DNA of 61,962 nucleotides. Origin: Alphaproteobacteria bacterium (lineage in GTDB: Bacteria > Pseudomonadota > Alphaproteobacteria > Puniceispirillales > Puniceispirillaceae). The notes under the pieces were generated by a model. That model worked only from the letters and a program-made list of their open reading frames with translations, was not told the origin of the DNA and did no database searches. Shown one piece after another: positions 59,044 through 61,962 of the stretch (position 1 is its first letter; each line of letters starts with the position of its first letter). The DNA is taken from assembly GCA_016780765.1 (NCBI GenBank), contig JADHLH010000005.1:1-61962 (forward strand), written 5' to 3'. A program made the position numbers and the translations under genes.

Positions 59044-59796
59044 TTAGTCGAGAACGGTCAGCCTGTCGCCAACGCCAATAGCACCGCTGCTGACAATCTC
59101 GGCAAATATGCCAAGATCGGTATGCCCGAATGCCCGCTCCATGGCAGGAAGATAGTGCGGGCCGCGCACAGCGGTTTCAGGATCCACGTCAATGGCAGCG
59201 CACCGTCCAACCGGCGCGACGATCTTCAATTCAGCCATGCCAAGCCGAACGCGTTTGCCAATCAGATCAAATTCTGAAAACGCAGTTTCTGTCTGCAGCA
59301 TGATGTTCAGACGGAAGCGCCGCATATCCGGCTTGGTGCCGGTTTCATTGGCAAAGCGATCGACTGACGCTGTTCCGCCAAGGGTGATCAGCGCTTCTTT
59401 GGTATCGGCATAGGACTCTTCGGCAACGCGCATCAGACGCGGTTCCCCAGGGATCTGATGGCCAACAAGTTTGGCAAAGAAACTTTCAATGTCGTGGGCG
59501 CCGTCGGCGCTGTTCATGTCGCCTTCGGCTGCCAGCTTGCCACGATGGTGGATTTGCAGGTGTGTGCCATCAAATTCACAGCTGAGTTCAGCAAGCTGTT
59601 CCAGGGTCATCTGCTGCAGGAAGAATCCCTTTTTGTGCCAGACCCCGGCGGCGGACTCCTCATGGCGCTTATGCCCATTGCCAATCGCAAAGATACGATC
59701 ATCAGGAAAGTGCTGGCCTGCCTCAAGATGCACGGTATCGCGGCAGGCACCTTCAAGCCCCTTGACCGGGAAATGCCATAACGAATCGACAATCAT
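59044..59796 (-). CDS. MOSC-domain protein
   Basis: This 250-residue protein has an N-terminal MOSC_N beta-barrel-like part (LWHFPVKGLEGA... DRIFAIGNG) and a MOSC domain with the conserved Cys in VGRCAAIDVDPETA. Relatives carry sulfur in molybdenum cofactor sulfuration or act in molybdenum-dependent reduction of N-hydroxylated compounds (YcbX type). The many molybdenum genes at 0-9 kb make a cofactor role plausible, but the locus is far away. It follows the M23 peptidase gene in the same direction. Confidence 0.8.
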   Translation of the reverse strand: MIVDSLWHFPVKGLEGACRDTVHLEAGQHFPDDRIFAIGNGHKRHEESAAGVWHKKGFFLQQMTLEQLAELSCEFDGTHLQIHHRGKLAAEGDMNSADGAHDIESFFAKLVGHQIPGEPRLMRVAEESYADTKEALITLGGTASVDRFANETGTKPDMRRFRLNIMLQTETAFSEFDLIGKRVRLGMAELKIVAPVGRCAAIDVDPETAVRGPHYLPAMERAFGHTDLGIFAEIVSSGAIGVGDRLTVLD

Positions 59797-59846
59797 TCAG
59801 CTATCCGTCCTGCCGGCAGACAGGCCCGTTGGCAGGTGGCCGGCTG

Positions 59847-61253
59847 TTAATTTGATGCAAGTTCCGAAGGCAGAAGTTCCATGCCGGCAAAGTGCAGCGA
59901 GCCTGTCGCCATGACTTCTGCTTCCACCAGCTCGACACGCTTCTTGAACGGGGCAAGCAGTTCCGGCGGGATCTTCTCACCGGTCGGCAAGCTGACTGTC
60001 AGCGGATTCACCTTCCGGTTATTGACCAGAATCTCGTAATGCAGGTGTGGGCCGGTTGAACGGCCACTGGAACCGACATAGCCGATTATCTGGCCCTGTT
60101 CAACGCGTGCGCCGGGCGTAATGCCGCGCGCGATGCGGGACATATGCGCATAGGCTGTCGAATAGGTGCCATTATGACGGATGCTGACATACCGGCCATA
60201 CGCGCCAAGCCAGCCAGACTTTGTAATAACGCCGCTGCCGGCGGCAATGATCGGTGTCCCGCTTGGAGCCGCAAAATCCACACCCTTGTGCATCTTGTTA
60301 TAGCCGCTGATCGGATGCCGCCGCATGCCAAAGGAGGACGACAGGCGTGCGCCCGAAATGGGGGTGCGAATCAGTGTGCGTGCGGCCGATTGGCCATCAC
60401 GGTCATACCAGCCGACGCGGGTGCCATCATGGTCGTATCGGTAATAGCCAAGCTGTTTGCCTGACAGCATCAGCCCGGCATAATGAAGCTTCGTGTCGAC
60501 CAGATCGCCGGTAATGCTGTCGACGGCCTGTTCATACAGCAGCTCAAAGGCATCGCCGCTGCGCACCTCGCGCTGGAAATCCACTGAAAAACCCATCACC
60601 CGGATATATTCCGCAAGCGCACCGTCAGGGATATCGCTGGCGCTGGCAGCGCGATAGATCGAATCATCGATAATGCCCTGCGCATAGGCGACATAACGTT
60701 CAACGGGCCGAATCGCTGTAAAGGCCATCCAGCCTTCCTCGGCATCACGAATGGCGTAGATCTCACGGCCGTTTTTGGCGCTGAAGGCAAAGCCATGTTC
60801 GGTGGCGCGCACTTCAAGCCCGACAGGCAGAGCGCGCAGACTGGCGCGTCCAATCACCTCATTAATGGCAGCCGAGGCATCGGCGCGCGTAAATCCGGTG
60901 CGTGCCAGCAAGGTGGCAAGACCTTCGCCGCTCTGCAATTTATAGACATCTTCACGCGTCGATTGCTGCCCTGTCTGTGCCAGCACCATCTCGGTAACGG
61001 TGGCGGTGGATTTGGGCAGGATGCTTGACAGATCGGGCCGTGTAAGCGGCACCGTCATCTCAACCAGTTCACCCGGCATCAAGGAAACAAAATCAGGTTT
61101 TGGCTGCGGCAAGGCGGTTCCGTCAATGCGAATCGGTTCCATCGTGGCTGCAATGGCCGCGACCGGGCCGACAAAGCAGACCGTCAGAGCCGTTGCAAAA
61201 CGAAGTGCGCTTCGTGACGTAACCTTTGCCATGCGGGCGAGACTGCGAATCAT
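59847..61253 (-). CDS. M23-family peptidoglycan endopeptidase-like protein
   Basis: The protein has about 468 residues. The start has an N-terminal signal peptide (MIRSLARMAKVTSRSALRFA... GPVAAIAA). A LysM-like or degenerate region (REDVYKLQSGEGLATLLARTG) follows, and a C-terminal LytM domain has the zinc residues in MRRHPISGYNKMHKGVDFAAP and PHLHYEILVN. It should cut or bind peptidoglycan cross-links in the periplasm. Starts at 61253 (used), 61301 and 61232 are all open. MOSC follows 51 bases downstream. Confidence 0.88.
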   Translation of the reverse strand: MIRSLARMAKVTSRSALRFATALTVCFVGPVAAIAATMEPIRIDGTALPQPKPDFVSLMPGELVEMTVPLTRPDLSSILPKSTATVTEMVLAQTGQQSTREDVYKLQSGEGLATLLARTGFTRADASAAINEVIGRASLRALPVGLEVRATEHGFAFSAKNGREIYAIRDAEEGWMAFTAIRPVERYVAYAQGIIDDSIYRAASASDIPDGALAEYIRVMGFSVDFQREVRSGDAFELLYEQAVDSITGDLVDTKLHYAGLMLSGKQLGYYRYDHDGTRVGWYDRDGQSAARTLIRTPISGARLSSSFGMRRHPISGYNKMHKGVDFAAPSGTPIIAAGSGVITKSGWLGAYGRYVSIRHNGTYSTAYAHMSRIARGITPGARVEQGQIIGYVGSSGRSTGPHLHYEILVNNRKVNPLTVSLPTGEKIPPELLAPFKKRVELVEAEVMATGSLHFAGMELLPSELASN

Positions 61254-61922
61254 CCGGCTGTTCCATGCATTCAATTTGTCTGATCTGCAGGGTAACCCCA
61301 TCGCAGAATGGGCAACATACTTCAAGAAGTAACGCCAATCGTCAATAGTTCGTAAAGAAATTTCATATGTATCAGAAATTTGTGGCCCTGCATTCGAGTC
61401 AATTCTGGGGTTTCGCCGCTTCCAATTCCAGCTGCCGGCTGCGTCGCCCCGCATCCGATAACCCTGTTAAAACGCATATACACAAGAAACGACTCCCCAA
61501 GGCGTGGTCTGTCTGCTATGGCATTTTTTGGGGCTTGTCATGTGCGAATGGCGAAAAATCAAGGCAAACCAAATGCCAGATGCGCCGTCCGGATACAAAA
61601 AATGACAAATTCGAAAAAAAATGAAAAAGCGCGTTTTTAGGGGTGGACAGCAGCATTGGTCCGGCATATAAACCGCGCTCGTTGTCCCACCGGGCAGCGC
61701 CTCACCGGAGATTTCGAATTGATCTGAGAGCACCGGTCGCTATTTGAAAATGTAAGAGCATTTTGGAAGAGATTCGCGGGTGGCGGTGCGTAATGAACGT
61801 GTCGTCCTTTGTAAACACAAAGCCAGCCCGATGAATCTTTGAACGCTTACTTCAATGTGAAGTAGATGAACATGGATTAAATTGGGCGGGCTATGTTCAC
61901 GGAGAAATCCGTTGAACCAGTC
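61254..61922. other. 670-bp spacer and rRNA leader
   Basis: No gene is supported here. The region 61540-61640 is A-rich, with several A-tracts (UP-element-like), and leads into a strong promoter at 61644-61672. The remaining 250 bases are the transcribed leader before 16S rRNA. Confidence 0.75.
61644..61672 (+). promoter_or_regulatory. rRNA operon promoter
   Basis: TGGACA (61644-61649), a 17-bp spacer, and TATAAA (61667-61672). A-tracts immediately upstream resemble an UP element. The leader to 16S rRNA would be about 245 bases. Confidence 0.75.
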
Positions 61923-61962
61923 TAACCTAAGAGTTTGATCCTGGCTCAGAACGAACGCTGGC
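61923..61962 (+). rRNA. 16S ribosomal RNA, 5' end only
   Basis: gagtttgatcctggctcaga (61931-61950), followed by acgaacgctggc, is the universal start of 16S rRNA. Aligning to E. coli numbering places base 1 near 61923. The gene continues beyond the window, presumably followed by 23S and 5S. Confidence 0.97.

Overview
The window is 61,962 bp of moderately GC-rich, gene-dense DNA from an alphaproteobacterium. The evidence is the gene content and order: cobS-cobT beside a DnaJ-like gene, bolA, rpmB, aroK-aroB and xerD; DUF2849/CysI/DUF934; ctaA-type heme A synthase; class I LysRS; DUF1178, DUF1289, DUF2889 and DUF4167 proteins; and a CIRCE-controlled groESL. Form II cox genes beside assimilatory sulfite reductase and a betaine-homocysteine-methyltransferase-like gene would fit a marine heterotroph, possibly SAR116-like. 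That placement is inference and no genus is claimed. The last 40 bases are the 5' end of a 16S rRNA gene, so the window ends at the start of an rRNA operon.

Layout. 1-9.0 kb: a molybdenum hydroxylase locus. coxS-coxL-coxM (form II) run leftward and a maturation set runs rightward (MoxR/CoxD ATPase, CoxE VWA protein, XdhC/CoxF protein, molybdopterin-binding/MocA fusion). 9.2-14.1 kb: a DJ-1-like protein, DUF1289, a homocysteine methyltransferase, aspS and ctaA. 14.5-19 kb: sulfite reduction (a CysG-like protein with a decayed methyltransferase tail, a DUF2849-CysI fusion, DUF934) and a thioredoxin-reductase-type ferredoxin-NADP reductase. 19-21 kb: groES-groEL with promoter, CIRCE and terminator. 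21.1-22.1 kb: a DUF4258/HTH toxin-antitoxin-like pair with its own promoter and palindrome. 22-28.3 kb: a DinG-like helicase, lysK, pyrD and an RHH regulator. 28.5-36.4 kb: rpmB, cobT, cobS, dnaJ-like, bolA, DUF2889, corB/corC-like, aroB, aroK. 36.6-41.3 kb: a 45-residue membrane peptide, a large secreted protein, xerD, accA. 41.3-46.2 kb: grxC, comF, a methyltransferase, mutT, argJ and a parvulin. 46.6-53.5 kb: secA, DUF1178, ubiG, lysC, rodZ-like. 53.7-59 kb: ispG, hisS, prfA, prmC, DUF4167. 59-61.3 kb: a MOSC protein and an M23 peptidase, then a 670-bp rRNA leader and promoter region.

How it fits together. The cox genes, the XdhC protein, the MocA fusion and perhaps the MOSC protein point to molybdenum-cytosine-dinucleotide enzyme assembly. 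The CysG-like protein (siroheme), CysI and the ferredoxin reductase are a plausible sulfite-to-sulfide module. CobS and CobT are two of the three aerobic cobaltochelatase subunits; cobN is not here.

Most of the window is conserved housekeeping DNA. I found no clearly new multi-gene system. The most interesting items are the vestigial uroporphyrinogen methyltransferase tail, the DUF2849-CysI fusion, the toxin-antitoxin-like pair, the peptide/secreted-protein/xerD operon, a low-complexity insertion in ArgJ, and many short tandem duplications (12-20 bp units) scattered through spacers and linker-coding regions.
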